The notes: generated by a model not told the origin, from the sequence alone. Counted from the stretch's first letter, positions 42,666-55,504 are shown. The stretch: 64,000 nucleotides of DNA from Kingdonia uniflora (GCA_014058105.1 JACGCM010002659.1:1798001-1862000); one strand, 5' to 3'. Program-made: numbers and translations.

Positions 42666-45600
42666 AAGGACCGGCCCAACTCTTTATAAGGCCGTGTGTG
42701 AACGTGAAAAAATGGGCCTTTTACTACAAAAAAAAATTGTTTTGAGATTTTATTTTGTAGTATTAAATATAACGCATGCATTTTAATATATAATATTGAC
42801 TCTTAAAGTAAATACAAATTGGAGTATATTAAATAATAGTTTTCATAGTACATTTATGAAAATACATTTTCAATATTGTAAAAATCAAGCAAAACACCTA
42901 TAGCGTCTTTGAAATCACCAATATCTTTGATCAACTCCTCAAATGCAAACCACAAAAAAATAAACAAAAGCACTATAAATTAGTTATTATTTTAAGGAAT
43001 AAAGACGTCAAATTTATACAAACATGAGACATTAACTAAAATCAACAGCAAAATATCATTCAAAAATGTGTCCATAAGTCTTTCTAGATGCAAATTCGTC
43101 AATTATACTCTTATAATCAAGATTTTGTAACAAATATTTTTCTATAGACATCATTGCTAATCCATTTAGCCTTTCTTGTAACATAGTCAACCGCAAGTAA
43201 GATTTTAGTATTTTTAGTTTTGAAAAACTTCTTTCTCCAGATGCGACTGTAACCGGTATCGTTAATAATATTCTATAAGCAATACAAGCATTTGGAAAAG
43301 AATAAATTCTATTCAAGAAAGTCAATATCTCCAAAGCGGTCTTTGTTTCTTTTGGTAATATTGTGCGTAAGGCTTTTATTTCTCGAAACAAATCTTCTCC
43401 ATCAACATCAGTTATACTCTCCTGTTTTAAAACATTTTCAAGATTATCACAATGTACACTTAAATGACTATCATCTAATGAATTTAACTTATCAAAACTA
43501 AACAAAAATCCAATGATATTCTCATATTCTTGATATTTTTCAAACCTAATATCCAATGAACCAAGAAATTGATCAATAATAAAATTATAATAATATTTTC
43601 TAAATAAATCTTTAGGTGAATCCGGAACTAGTGCTGGTGTTTCATGATTTACATTCTCATCAAAATGATTTTTTTCTACGAATAATACATTTTTCAACAA
43701 ATTTAGGATTAATACCCATTTTATTAGTAATTTCTTTAGCAGTAGTTATGGCATCTTCAAACCCCGTTGTTCTGTATCTTAGAATATATCCTCACAACCA
43801 TTTTATTTGCTCAATAGCAATGTCCAAAGGTATATCATTAGCTTGTAACTTTTGGCTAACTAAGTTAACAACATATAATATATCATACCAAATAATCATA
43901 CTTACTAAAAACTCAAAATTGCCTAGTCAATGTCTCTCTAATGAATTAGCTTCACTACTTTTTTTGAGTCCTTATCTTTAGCTAAATCATGTAAAACATC
44001 TCCAATTTCATGAGTTTGATAACGTATTACTTTTACGCTAGCTATGCGATTTTCCTAACGTGTAGTCGAATGAGATTTGAGAGTTAAACCGGATCCGATA
44101 TTATTTTTCAAAATGTCCCATTGCCTTATCGAATAAGAAAATATGGTATAAATATGTTGTATCACTCTAAAAAAATCTCTTGCTTTATTGGAACAATTTG
44201 CAATATCACAAAGTGACAAGTTTAGACTATGACAACCCATGGAACATATAAAGCACTAAGATTTATGTTTAGTAATCATTTTTGAACACCTTGCTATTTT
44301 CCTTTCATATTAGAACCATTATCATACCCTTGCCCTCTAACATCATAAATACTAAGATCAAGCATCTTTAGTACATCTTCTAACTCTTCAAAAAGTCCTT
44401 TTCCCGATGTATCATCTATTTGTAATTTTTTTAAGAAATACTCTACTATGGGACTCATCGACACGTCTACACATCGTAATATAAAAGACATTTGTTCTTT
44501 ATGGCTAGAATCCGGAGTACAATCTAGAATTACCAAAAAATATTTGGCTTTCTTAATAGTTTGAATTATCGCACTCTTCATTTCGGATGATAAAATAATA
44601 ATCAATTCATTTTGAATTCAATGACTCAAATAATGATTATGAATTCTTTTTATAGATTTATTATGCGGATTCTTACTTGTTTAAAAATGATAAATATGTT
44701 CCTTCATTATTGGATCCCATTCTTCAATCATTTCTATTAAGCTTAAAAAATTTCCATTATTTTCTTCATAAATTTTCTCACTATTTTCATGAAATGACAA
44801 GTTTTGCTTACCAAGATATTTTACTACAAAAATTATTCTACACATTACCGCCTTACAATGTTCTTTTTCTTTGTTGATTTGGTTCTGAAGATCTTTATCA
44901 ATTGTTTGATTTGATTCCAATCTCGTTCTTGATTCAATCCAATAAGTCGTGCACATGATATGTTCATTACTCAATTCATGTTCTTTAAGCCTAACACTAA
45001 GATGTATCCAATCTTTAAATCCTTCATTTACTAAATTACCTACTCGTAGTCCTTTAGCAAATAACTTACAACAAAAACAATAAACTCTATTCGTATCTTG
45101 TGAATAAACTATCCACTTTCTATCATGTTTTTCGCCATTTGGTAGATAACGAGTATTATGTGTTGAAGAGAAACGTCTTCCAATTCCATCTTTAGGGCCT
45201 TTTTCAAATGTTGTATCTCGTGGATATCCATTTATTACTAATTCATCTATAAAGTTTTGGGTAAGATTATACCAATTTCTTGGGTCATAAATGTCTATAG
45301 TATTTGGTTGTTCATTATTATTTAAACTAACATTTACATTACTATTCAATCCAATATCAATATTTTCATTTTCATTACAATTTAAACCAACATTTACATT
45401 GTCATTCAAACCAATATCAACATTTTCACTTTCATTACAATCCAAAGCAACATTTATATTATCATTCAATCCTACATTTTCATGACCTAAGCTTTCTACA
45501 TTGTTTGGGGATTTATAAATAAATTTTTCCAACGCTCCTCGTTGACTTTGTATGAATTTAGCGTCTATCTCTTCCTACTTTTCTTATCATTTCTGTTAAA

Positions 45601-46346
45601 TTGTTTAGGAGCCATTTTATTGTAAAATCAAGAAATTAAATACTAAATCAAGTAAATAGATTAATAGAATAACAAATTAGCAAATAATAATAGTTAATAG
45701 ATAGAGATCACAAGAGAGAAAGAGAGCAATTATGAATTGAGGGTTGAGGGAAGTCAGGACTCAGAAGTTAGGAGAGCAAAGTATAATTCTTGTGATCTTG
45801 TCTCTCGACTTTAGTCTTGATTTAATTCTTGAAAAACCTTCAAATTTTAGAAACAATGAAGTTGAACCCTTGATTTTGGAAGTTAGAACTTAGAAGCGCA
45901 CAATCGGAGATCCGAGACCTCCAAACTGAGAGAGAGAGAACAATTAATTATTGAGTAATGAGTAAACAAAACCATTGATTAAGCCAATTAACCAAGAATT
46001 AGCCGTTATTGCCGCTGTCGAGTATGGAAAGAAGAGAGATGAAAGAAAAAAAAATTTCTTCTAAAATAAGAGAGACAGAAACAGAGAGTCTGTGAGTGAT
46101 TAGAAAGAAAATGAGGGAGATAATGATATGAAATACTAGTAGTCTATGTAGTTGGGGGTTTGGAGATGTTGTGTTGGGCTGGTTTTTAGTTGGCCCAATT
46201 AGCAAATCGAAACTGGGCTGGGCACTTGGGCAGGCTTTATATAATTTTATTTTATTTTTAGGGCTGAAGAAAAAAAAAATCTTGGGCCCCATTGCTCTTG
46301 GGCCCTGTGCCGTTGCACACCTTGCACACCCTAAGGGTCGCCCCTG
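42666..46346 (-). mobile_element. hAT transposon, full-length second copy
   Basis: 3,681 bp. The left end is mutated to AAGGACCGGCCC (CAGGGCCGGCCC in the first copy). The right end is GGGTCGCCCCTG. The target duplication is TACTGGTA (42,658-42,665) and TACTGGTG (46,347-46,354). The left end of the first copy and this right end together give a perfect 8-bp TACTGGTG duplication, so both copies derive from a single insertion. Confidence 0.9.
43056..45532 (-). pseudogene. hAT transposase (TTF zinc finger type), second copy
   Basis: Minus strand, better preserved. The first 283 residues (45,532-44,681) are open: an Asn-rich repetitive N-terminus (VGLNDN, NENENIDIGLN), DPRNWYNLTQNFIDELVING, KWIVYSQDTNRVYCFCCKLF, KDWIHLSVRLKEHELSNEHI and a stop after MKEHIYHF. 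The middle (44,605-44,294) holds [20 protein letters not shown] and [10 protein letters not shown]. The C-terminus (43,700-43,056, 214 residues open) holds TIPVTVASGERSFSKLKILK and MLQERLNGLAMMSIEKYL, the hAT dimerisation signature. Only a few stops or shifts separate the parts. It resembles the plant 'TTF-type zinc finger protein with HAT dimerisation domain' group. Confidence 0.9.
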
Positions 46347-46354
46347 TACTGGTG

Positions 46355-46850
46355 CTAGAACGACATCCGAATCATTCTGGATACTCGTGAGGGGTTATAG
46401 AATATGCATTCGGAATAGGCGGCAGCGCTGAAGATTCCCTCAATAATCACAACAACGTAATAACTCATGATTGGGCATGAGGTACAAATAACACACCTGT
46501 TCTGGCAGGGAATTAGGGTAACTCAATATGCTAGGTTCCAGATATATAAAAGGGACGACGAGTCCGAACTAGCTGGATGGGAGACAACTCGAATAGCATA
46601 GTCCATTTATAAGGGGTGGTGCGTCTCGATTAGCTCCTGGGGCATAGCGGGGGCATAACGAGCCCATGTTTAACCCTATCCGGAAAAGCGGCCTGCATTA
46701 CAAGGCAATGCCACCTAGCATTTCCTATGCAAAAGAGAAATCATGAACATCCCTTGTGGATAGTCCATGAGCCGGGGTCCAAGATGACCAAGCTATAAAG
46801 CTTATTTTGTCATGGGGAGGCGATGAGAGGTTTTAAGAGCCTCTAACAAA
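46355..46850. other. Unassigned sequence right of the hAT element
   Basis: Host side of the hAT insertion. No open frame, terminal repeat or LTP similarity was seen. It has higher GC than its surroundings. The LTP cluster does not resume here. Confidence 0.4.
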
Positions 46851-49219
46851 ATACCCGCTCAAAGTACGATTATCGAATTGTAGCACGGATGAGTGGAATC
46901 GAATCCATAAGGAGGTTTGGGAAAAACAAATACTTTCTAGGCCGAATTACGGTTTAATAAGAGATAAATCCAAGAAGAAGAAATAAAAACAAATTATACA
47001 ACTTAATGAGAAAAAGCTAAGGTTCGAATTTGGCCTCTACTTTTGAAAATACTAATCGATATACAGCTAAATCCTAATATCTCTACTCATCATATGCGCG
47101 TGTTAAGACACATAGAATGCTGTAAAATAATTCACTAAATCTATGGTTAAGTATTTAGTAGTTATACTTTTAAGTGATGGTAAAGAGTGTCTTAAAGAAT
47201 TATCAACTCAACCATGGTTAGGCTTGAGTTAGTTCTCTAGTATATCCTCTTGTTTAGATCTTCAAATCAAGTCTACGTTTAGTAACACTTGTTTGTATCC
47301 AAAGTTATCGTACACCAAACCGAAGCTATGGTCAAGCCTTTGATATGATGCACTAACTTATCAATCATAAAATACTAAGAAAAAACTAGTTAAAACCTAA
47401 TTAAATACCAACTATTGCTCATCCAAGAAGAGGCCTCATCCTAGCCTTAGCTAGGAGATTAGCCGTTCATCTCGGACTTCATCGTATTAACAACTAATTA
47501 TTTGTAAAAGAAAATAAAAAAGAGAAAAGATAATTAAATAAAACTAAGACTTTATTTTTTAAAAACTTGCTCCAATATGAGATGACCAATTACAATGGGG
47601 GGAGGGTTTCTTTTATTGGGGAAGGAACTCAAATTTAGAAACTATACATTAAATTGTAAATAATATTTTTGCAATAATATCTTCTAATTTTACAACCAAT
47701 CACCTAAGATTCTTGCATATAAGTACCTTAAGTGATCTAGAGATCTTTCTTCATGGAAACTCTTGCATATATCTTCAATATAAAATATCTTCAAGGATCT
47801 TGGATGCAATATATTCTTTAATCTTTTTCTCCAAAAATATTTGTGTATATATTTCTTCAATCTTGAGACCAAATATATTGTGTCTTTGACTTTCTGTGCT
47901 ATGAACTGCTGGAGACACTTTTACTTGACTTTAAGAGCTTGGTTTAAAATATCTATCTCCAATAGCTACAATCGAACAAACGCACATAAGTACCCAAAAT
48001 TAAATATAATGGACGACTAAAATACATCTTCGGGTATATTAAAAATATCATAATTACGCGCTCACCAAATACCCCTAAATTTTTCTTTTGCTCGTCTTGA
48101 GTAAAATAAAATAATAGTCGCTTTCATAGGGAGCGTGATTGCATTTAGCATATACAACAAACAATTAAACCTCCAGGTTTACCCTTGTGGACGAGTGTTG
48201 TCTCGTGAGAGTTTACAGTGACTATACCCACAAAAGTCAATAATGACGTTTTAAACAATTCTAGAATACACATGACTCATTTCCTGTGAACTTATCCTTA
48301 CTTAATTGTAACAAAAATATACCAATGAAAAAATCTTTAAATTTATTATTCTCCCAAGTATACCAAAAAATATTTTAAGCTTATCCGAAACTAGAGGTAC
48401 TACCTCAAGATTAGAAAGAGGTTCAAGTATTTTGCTTTAGCTATATTTGACTGTTTTAGCTATATTTGAGTGTATAGTAAAAATAATTTTATCGCCTAAT
48501 ATTTTGTCAAGAATAATTTACCCAATTTATGGTAGTCTAGTTCTTATTAAAATAAATTCAACGGTCAGTTCGACAAGTGCCTTAGTCAATTCATCTTCCT
48601 AGAATTTTTCTTTTCTTTTCTTTTCATTTCTTTTAAGCCTTTTCTTTTGAGCAAATTGTTTCTTAGTAAAGCCTCCATAACAAGGAGTTTTCGGTCGACA
48701 ATCCCCACCAGTTGGCTAGGGTTGTCGGGGTATGGTGCCCCATCGTGACCTAGACTCAGGATTCTTACAACTAACATTTTTATTGCTCTTTTCATATAGT
48801 TCATGGTCAAACTCGAGATTGGTGATAATTTTTCCTCTTTCAGTTCTTAATCATGCGAGTAACCTTGCAGCGTAAAAGTATTTACAGTACATTTGGCTTC
48901 TTTTTTTTTTCTTAGGAAAAAACTTATTCTAGGAAGTTGTCTCCCTTATAGCAATCTATTCCAAACATAAATACTAAATTTCCCTTATACTGAGCAAAAA
49001 TCTATTGAAGGTATTAATTGCAAAACTACAGTGAAGTGCATGTTTTCAAAATATGCCAAGTTAACTTGAATTAGTCGCTAATAAAAAGATAGTACATCTA
49101 GCTTAAGATAGTCCAAAATATTATAGTATATTTTTGGTACAATTTCAAAATTTAGATTTTTCCATAATATTTATGTCAAGGCAGCAGAAGAAGACATGAG
49201 AATCCTACCTCAAAATACC
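46851..49219. other. Repeat-like DNA without a convincing gene
   Basis: AT-rich. It carries phrases typical of dispersed plant repeats (GAATCGAATCCATAAGGAGG, CTCAACCATGGTTAGG, TTTTTCTTTTGCTCGTCTTGA). Short frames around 47,690 and 48,586 are compositionally odd and unsupported. Element B would need its 5' parts (gag, pol) near here if intact; none is visible. Confidence 0.4.
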
Positions 49220-49804
49220 TCATATAGGCGCGGTTGCACCCTCTGGCTCCACAGTCGCCCTAACACCACCAAGCTTAGCAGCCTCATGCGACCCTTCGAT
49301 CAGACCATCAACAGCTCTACCAATGGGTGCCTCACGAAGAGCACTCTCCACATCACCCCCAATACCTCCAAGTGCTTCCTCAACAGTGTTCACCTCCCCT
49401 CCCTTCATCTGCAATTCATCGCCCTCCAGAAGTCCCAGAGAAATAGGATAAGGCTGCAACGTATCGATATCATACCCCACACCATCGAAAAAAAAATTCA
49501 ACCTCACATTCTCTATGTATTCCTTATCATACTGCCCCTGGAAACCCACCATCTATTCTGCTTTTGCCTTCTCACACACCTTCATCTTGGCCGACCACTC
49601 TTGCTCCAACCTTGATCGCTGTTTCTCAAGCCTCTCATCATAAGAGTCAGTAAACACATCTATATCTTGCTTCAGCTTCCTGACTTGAGATACCCATGAT
49701 GCCTCCTTCCCATGAGACAGATCTAGATTTTCTTTTGATTGTCGCAGCTTCGCCTTCACTAACTTCATCGCCTTGTTACAAGTCTCTACCCAGACTTTCG
49801 TTTG

Positions 49805-49895
49805 CTAAAAATACTCAAGATATCAGTGAACCTCGAAACTTGAACAATTTGTTAGTAACATCGAAATATCAATACACAAAGCTATATTTAGTTAC
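49805..49895 (-). other. Intron 2 of the element B antisense gene
   Basis: CTCAG|GTAACTAAAT donor and ATTTTTAG|CAAACG acceptor, 91 bases, AT-rich. Same relative position as the element C intron at 3,926-4,014. Confidence 0.7.
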
Positions 49896-50470
49896 CTGAG
49901 ACATGTGCTTCTTTATCTCCTTCGAAGCTTCATCAGGGTCATCCTCCCAGAGCTTGACCATCATCGCCTGCTTCGCCACAACCTGCTCCTATCGCTCAGC
50001 CTCCGTCATTTCTTCATCTTCCTCCATTGTATCTTCCTCCCCGAGTACCTTACATCTCTTACATTGAATAACCTTTGATTGCACACCTTAGGGGCTTCGG
50101 GCGCTACTCGGCCCTTCCTTTTCTCAGCTTGAGAAGACACTTGTTTTGCTTTCATGATCGAAGCCTCACCACCCCCTTCGAACACTGGCGCCGCTTGCTT
50201 CGCACCCCTCCGCGACCTCGACACAAACTGGTAGTTCCACTGTAACTCTTCCCCTCCCATTTCTATTTTCTCTTACGAAACACCCACCCCTCTTTTTCTC
50301 TTTGATCGCTTCGGCGTAGTAGGTACGTCTCGAAGCTAGAAATCCACTTTTTTCCTCCTTTGCCTCTTGATCTTTTAGACTATCAAACACCGAATTTACC
50401 CAGTCTTCACTAGCCTTGAGCAGAGTATCAATGTAATTCACCGGATTATCCCAAGACAAAATTTCCGGAC

Positions 50471-50549
50471 CTGCAGAAGTAAAGCAAAAACACAGTTATC
50501 ACATATTTCAGAAGCACATCAACAACAAGCCCTTCGACAACAAACTTAC
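50471..50549 (-). other. Intron 1 of the element B antisense gene
   Basis: GGAA|GTAAGTTTG donor (near-consensus) and TTACTTCTGCAG|GT acceptor, 79 bases. It joins the frame ending HHRVFNG to PEILSWDNPV. Confidence 0.7.
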
Positions 50550-52665
50550 TTCCGTTAAATACCCGATGATGTAATTTGTTCGGGTCATCGTTATCTACAT
50601 TCTCGTAGTTACCGCTTACTATTAGTAAATCTTTATTCCACCCCCGGCCTGTTGAGCACAGATCAAAGAACCCAGGTTTCTCTGGGTGACATTGGATGTG
50701 ATAAGTCCTCGGGTTTTGACTAGCCTTCCTCGAATAAAAGGTGATAATGTCGAGCCATTTAATTAAACCTCGACCCTCGCCAGCCAATTTCACATTCATC
50801 CACTCTATCACCCTCATCATCTCATAAAAATTACCGTTCATCAGCACCGGAGCTACCTCCAAAAATTCAACAATTCTTTCACTAGTCGCTGAAGAGGCAG
50901 CTCTAGTCCCAATTGAATTTGATCCCTATAAGCCATAATCCCTTCCCCAGGGTCCGATTTGAAGGTCAACCCTGCACCTGCCACACTCAGTTGCTCCCCC
51001 ACCTTTGAGAGTTCTAATTTTGTGGCAAACCGATCTAACCTAACCCTATTTTTTACCAAAATTGCACCCTCGACCTCATCCGACTCAGTTGAATCCTCGT
51101 TATCACCCCCTTGTACCTTATCTCCATCCCCACTACCTGAAGGTTCTACGTCACATCCCTTCCCCCATATTGTTTCCTCTTCATCACTATCTTCGGTCAC
51201 CATCGACTTCGACGTTTCGTGACCGGATCATCTCCAGCCGGCAGAATCATCGACAACGGGGCCTCGGTCACCACATCTAACACCTCTAAATTGCTACCCT
51301 CGCCCATTGGGTCTTGACCAGACGTACTAGCTTCAACCTCGTCAACCTCTTCATCCACCAGTCCCCGCCTCGAAGCCTAACGGTTATACATTTTTGCCTA
51401 CATAAGAAAAGGCACGCAATTAGGGTGGAAAATTTGACAATCCCGTGTCTATCACCCTTATCCCATCTATCCCCTCCAGATATTTCTCCTACCGCATATA
51501 TCAGACACAATAACTCCTCCAAAACATAAAACCCTCACCAAATTCCAGACTGGGTCGAAACCCAGTTTTGACAAGCCTCCATACTCTCGAAAATAACCTC
51601 TTTACTCCAAATGCAAAATCTCCTACCCAACCCCCTCAAACAGAAAAAAAAAATAGAGTAAACATGACAGAGATCAAGTGACTTACCAGTGGTTAGCAGC
51701 CCACTTCTCAAACGAACAAGATCAAACCAACAAAAGAAGCAGCAACCCCCACATTCAAAATAACGTATGTTCTCTTCTCCCAACCTTTTGACTCTCACCA
51801 CAAGATAGCATAGTAATCACTCTTCTCTTACTTATATATCTTTCAAAAAAATTAAACCGCCTCAATTTACTCACCACTATCATTACCACGACCCCACTAC
51901 CCCAGTTTTTCGGCTCCAATATCATTTGACGACTTTACCCCTCGCACTTCCCACGTGTGCACAACACCCTTACTATCATCTGCTTGCAAAACCCGAAGCT
52001 TCTCAAACCTTTTTTCTCCCTTACTCGAAGCCAAACAGTCCTGTCCAAACAGCCAATCATTGCCTTTTTCTGTCATATGAGAAAAACAACATCATTACCT
52101 TTTGCACATTGCCCCAGGCGCTCGTACCAGTCTGACCGACCAGCCGTCTGGTCCCTCAGAATAGCTAGTCAAATCAAACTCAATCTTTGACACATTCCTA
52201 CACTCGAGTACTCGACCATTTCACGCCTCGAACAATCCTCAGCATCTAGCCTCAACAAAATTCATTTCAATATATTGGCCTTCGACATCGAGCATGCCCC
52301 TTAACACCAAAGTTTCGAACCATTATCCAAATACAGTCTTAAGTTTGACCAGTCAAAATCCTCAGGCCTGTAGATAAATTTTTTAGCTTCGCCAAAGTTT
52401 ACTTTTCTGCTCGACAAAACCATTTTTATCTTCGAACAACACAAACTGCACATTTCGACAAACTGTATTATCCATTCCATATCAGACTTTATTACTATTA
52501 CCCATAGTTCGACAACACGAGTTATTCAAAGAAATCATTTTTCATTCAAAAAATAGCTAACATTTTAACCCTCTTACAAAACAACAAACAAGAGACAACA
52601 GAAATAAATGAAAAGAAAGCAACATCACAATCATATTTCAGAGGACCCAAGTTATTAGTAGGCTG

Positions 52666-53085
52666 CTACCCTTCGACAACAGCCGCAGTATCGGCATCTT
52701 CTTGGTCAACAATATCCTCAGCGAAGCCCTCGAGGAGAGACATTCGATGATCGGGGAATGACCCCATCATCTGTAGTATCCCCCACCAGTATGCGAATGG
52801 CATCTCAAGAATTGGAGCTCCGGGTTCCACCTTAAAAATATTTAGCATTTCTGCATAAATGTCCTCTTCCAGGCCAAACCACCGTCGCAACCCCAGCAAG
52901 GCCTCCCGTATGCTCCTAACTCTCGCAGCAGCCGGGTCCTCATGATCGAGAAAATCTGTCGCCATTTCAATACGAGCAACTAAGAAGAACAACAAGAAAA
53001 ACATGTAGAACGGTGAGAAGTAGTCTCTACAACAGTTCCTTTTATACTTGCAAACCCACAACAACTTTCCCTCTTCCGTAACCAA
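52666..53085 (-). CDS. Antisense hypothetical protein of element B (right copy)
   Basis: Open frame of 139 codons on the minus strand; a start within it near ARIEMATDFL may be the real one. Contains a hydrophobic N-terminal stretch, RSIREALLGLRRWFGLEEDI, APILEMPFAYWWGILQMMG and an acidic end. The left copy (933-1,285) is frameshifted. No family recognised, no function assigned. It lies between the gag-like antisense gene and LTR B. Confidence 0.4.
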   Translation of the reverse strand: MVTEEGKLLWVCKYKRNCCRDYFSPFYMFFLLFFLVARIEMATDFLDHEDPAAARVRSIREALLGLRRWFGLEEDIYAEMLNIFKVEPGAPILEMPFAYWWGILQMMGSFPDHRMSLLEGFAEDIVDQEDADTAAVVEG

Positions 53086-53616
53086 ATTAATGACAACCTT
53101 TCATTTCCAACCTCTAAAAGTCAACATGCAACCTCTCCAACTTCCTAGACGTAACTGATTAATTGGTGCATGCATGCAAACCTCATTCCCGAGGACCTCT
53201 ATTCGAGCACATCCCCCACATTGAGCATTCGACCATCATAAGCATCATTTATTACAAAGCAGCATTTCATCATACCTTCGACTATAATTCATTCTAACCA
53301 TCATAACCAGATAATAATAACCTTCGTTCATCATTACCTTCGAGCTCATCACTGTACCTCGCGCCTATAAGAGTATTTACTTACATTTGTCTACAATATC
53401 AATCAGACATAATAATATAGGTACGGAGAACATACTTTGTCCATTCCAAATAGTAAGTTCAAAGGAGAGATTACATTTCGACTATCAACCCTACACAACA
53501 GAAATAGCCCCCTCCAAACATAGCAAAATAGAAACCTACAAAAATTCAAAACATTCCTACCCTCAACCCGGAGCCCTACTACCGGAAGGACTAGCCCCGC
53601 TCACCGCATTCTGCTC

Positions 53617-53997
53617 CTAGATGATCTCCTCGGCACAAACGAGACTTTTGGCCAGTGCCATCAGAAAGAGATGGCGCCATTCAGCAGTCGTAAATTGAAA
53701 CTTCAACTGTTCCCAAAGATAAGAATATGGGCCACCATTGAAGAACTCCTCAGGCCCTCCTTCCACAAAGTCCAGCATATCCCAGGTCAGGTCACGTTCG
53801 CTAAAAAAATTTACTTGCAGTTCTGCCATTTTTTGCCCCACTCGACGGTCCCGAACAAACCCCGTCCTCTTCTGGTAACGTGTGTTCGGTGTTGTATCCA
53901 TCCCAATGTTAAGAATATGGAAAACAGAGAAGAAGACTATTGCAAATGGAAAAAGATATAGTGTACCCCCACAATAGCCCATACTTATAGGCTTCAA
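53617..53997 (-). CDS. Antisense hypothetical protein of element B (right copy)
   Basis: 126 codons, open, minus strand. Hydrophobic start (YCGGTLYLFPFAIVFFSVFH), then RYQKRTGFVRDRRVGQKMAE, DLTWDMLDFVEGGPEEFF and YLWEQLKFQFTTAEWRHLFL. The left copy is broken. The TWDML-F segment may be related to exon 3 of the antisense frame of element A. Function unknown. Confidence 0.4.
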   Translation of the reverse strand: MKPISMGYCGGTLYLFPFAIVFFSVFHILNIGMDTTPNTRYQKRTGFVRDRRVGQKMAELQVNFFSERDLTWDMLDFVEGGPEEFFNGGPYSYLWEQLKFQFTTAEWRHLFLMALAKSLVCAEEII

Positions 53998-54156
53998 TGC
54001 ATTTATTGCCCTATAACCAACCGTTTCCCTTGAAAACCCCCTTTTACAAATTTCACAAAAAACAAGTCAGTCAACCGCCCAGATTCTAAGACCAAACAGT
54101 TTTTTGAGCGAACACCTCCCCACCTGGCTTCAAGACCTTTGCTGAGAAGGAGCAAA

Positions 54157-54973
54157 TGTAGTAGCCTACTAATAGCCTTTGAACAGACAGCCGAAGCCCA
54201 CTTCATGGCCTACTCGAATATATCAAAGCCCTCTCAACCCCTAAAAAAGTCTCATCAGAGATCCCCCAGAGACGAACCTTCAATAATGGATAAAACTTCG
54301 AGAACGGATCAGTACATTGCAGCAGACATCCTTCGACCATATCTACATACGGTCGAAGTATGATAAGACAAACAGCCAGCTCATCAGATAGAACATCGAG
54401 AACGGATTAACATCCTAGCAGCAGATATCCTTCGACCTCACTATCTCACGGTCGAAGTAAGATAAGACAGACAATATTCTCATCAGATAAGACAGCGCAT
54501 TGATTGGCTCGTGCATCTACAGTGACAAACCCAACCACTGTGCCGTTCAGAGCCATCACTAATAAATGCAGCAGTAACAGTACCGACAAGACCGGCGTTC
54601 GTCACTCACCGGGATTTTCTGATGACATAATCAGCTAAACTGGGCCCACGCCTGGTGACCCAGCTCCCTATACTTCTTTAAATAGAGGAGAGGGGAAACC
54701 AGACGGGGGTTAGAAAAATCTTCTCCGTCTTATGCGTCTTTACCTTCGACCACCCATAAAATCTATACTCGAACCCTCTAATTTACTCTTCAGTAATATA
54801 ATCTGCCCTAAAATTCCTCATCAGAGGTCGTAGAGAGTCATATTCGGGCCTCTATACAAGTATTTTCTTTTAGCTTTATCTTATCATTGGCCAATTGCTT
54901 ATTCCCTTTAGTTAAGGATTGAGTTTACTTTGTTAGAACCGACTCCCCGTCCGAACGGAGTTAGGTCCCTACA
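54157..54973 (+). mobile_element. 3' LTR of element B, complete (right copy)
   Basis: 817 bp from TGTAGTAGCC to TCCCTACA, preceded by a purine tract (GAGAAGGAGCAAA). TATA-like CTTTAAATAGAGGAGAGG near 54,674. The tail (CCCCGTCCGAACGGAGTTAG) holds a short inverted repeat, CCGTCCGAACGG. It is followed by element C sequence, so element B inserted into element C. Its 5' LTR is not seen. Confidence 0.75.
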
Positions 54974-54984
54974 ATCTCTTTTTA

Positions 54985-55345
54985 AGCCACATATATACAC
55001 CTTACGCATAAACCCCAGTATTAGAGTTAACCAGTGGACTTGACCAATACTCGGGGTCGAGCTCTTTGCGAGCCACATATATACGTCTTACACAGAAACC
55101 CCAAGTATTGGACTTAACCAGTCGACTTGGACAATACTTGGGGTCGAGCTCTTTGTGATCCCCATATATACATCCTACACAAAAACCCTAAGTATTGGAC
55201 TTAACTAGTCGACTTGGACAATACTTGGGGTCGAGCTCTTTCCACGAGCCTCAAGTATACGCATTACACACATAAACCCCAAATATCGAATTTAATCAGT
55301 CGACTAGAACCAAACCGGGGGTGAGCTATTTGTTCGAACCACATA
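54985..55345. repeat. Four ~86-bp tandem units, each with a 12-bp-arm hairpin
   Basis: Units carry CCCCAAGTATTG and CAATACTTGGGG as perfect 12-base arms around ~21 bases containing AACCAGTCGACTTGG, then GTCGAGCTCTTT-GAGCC and CATATATAC. The middle two units are nearly perfect; the outer ones are diverged. Located at the left end of the remaining element C. Confidence 0.88.
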
Positions 55346-55504
55346 CCTATCAATTCCCACAAAAATTACAAGGACCAGAGGCATGCTTCGACGCTATAGT
55401 TCTCAACATAGCTTCCGCTCTACATAAATGTTTCACAACATCCTAGCTTATTACATATTACATAATAAACATAAATATCTCTCTAGTTCCACTAACATTG
55501 GAAA

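Larger units (their letters stand above)
49220..51375 (-). pseudogene. Antisense gag-like gene of element B, with two introns
   Basis: Minus strand. The acidic N-terminus (DEEVDEVEASTSGQDP; VTEDSDEEETIWG) is followed by IMAYRDQIQLGLELPLQ, a frameshift, APVLMNGNFYEMMRVIEWMN, GLIKWLDIITFYSR and NKDLLIVSGNYENV. This is the same PF04195-like domain as in elements A and C. A 79-bp GT-AG intron (50,549-50,471) then leads to LSWDNPVNYIDTLLKASEDW. Next are a basic region, a second GT-AG intron (49,895-49,805), a coiled coil (KLRQSKENLDL, DERLEKQRSRLEQEW), one stop, and a C-terminal domain ending at 49,220. It is antisense to element B. The role is unknown. Confidence 0.68.

Noticed and set aside
46851..48100. 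5' part of element B (gag or pol)
   Set aside because: No gag, protease, RT or integrase motif was found on either strand.
49196..49615. 139-codon plus-strand frame opposite the element B antisense gene
   Set aside because: It is the mirror of the better supported minus-strand coding region, which has domains and splice sites.
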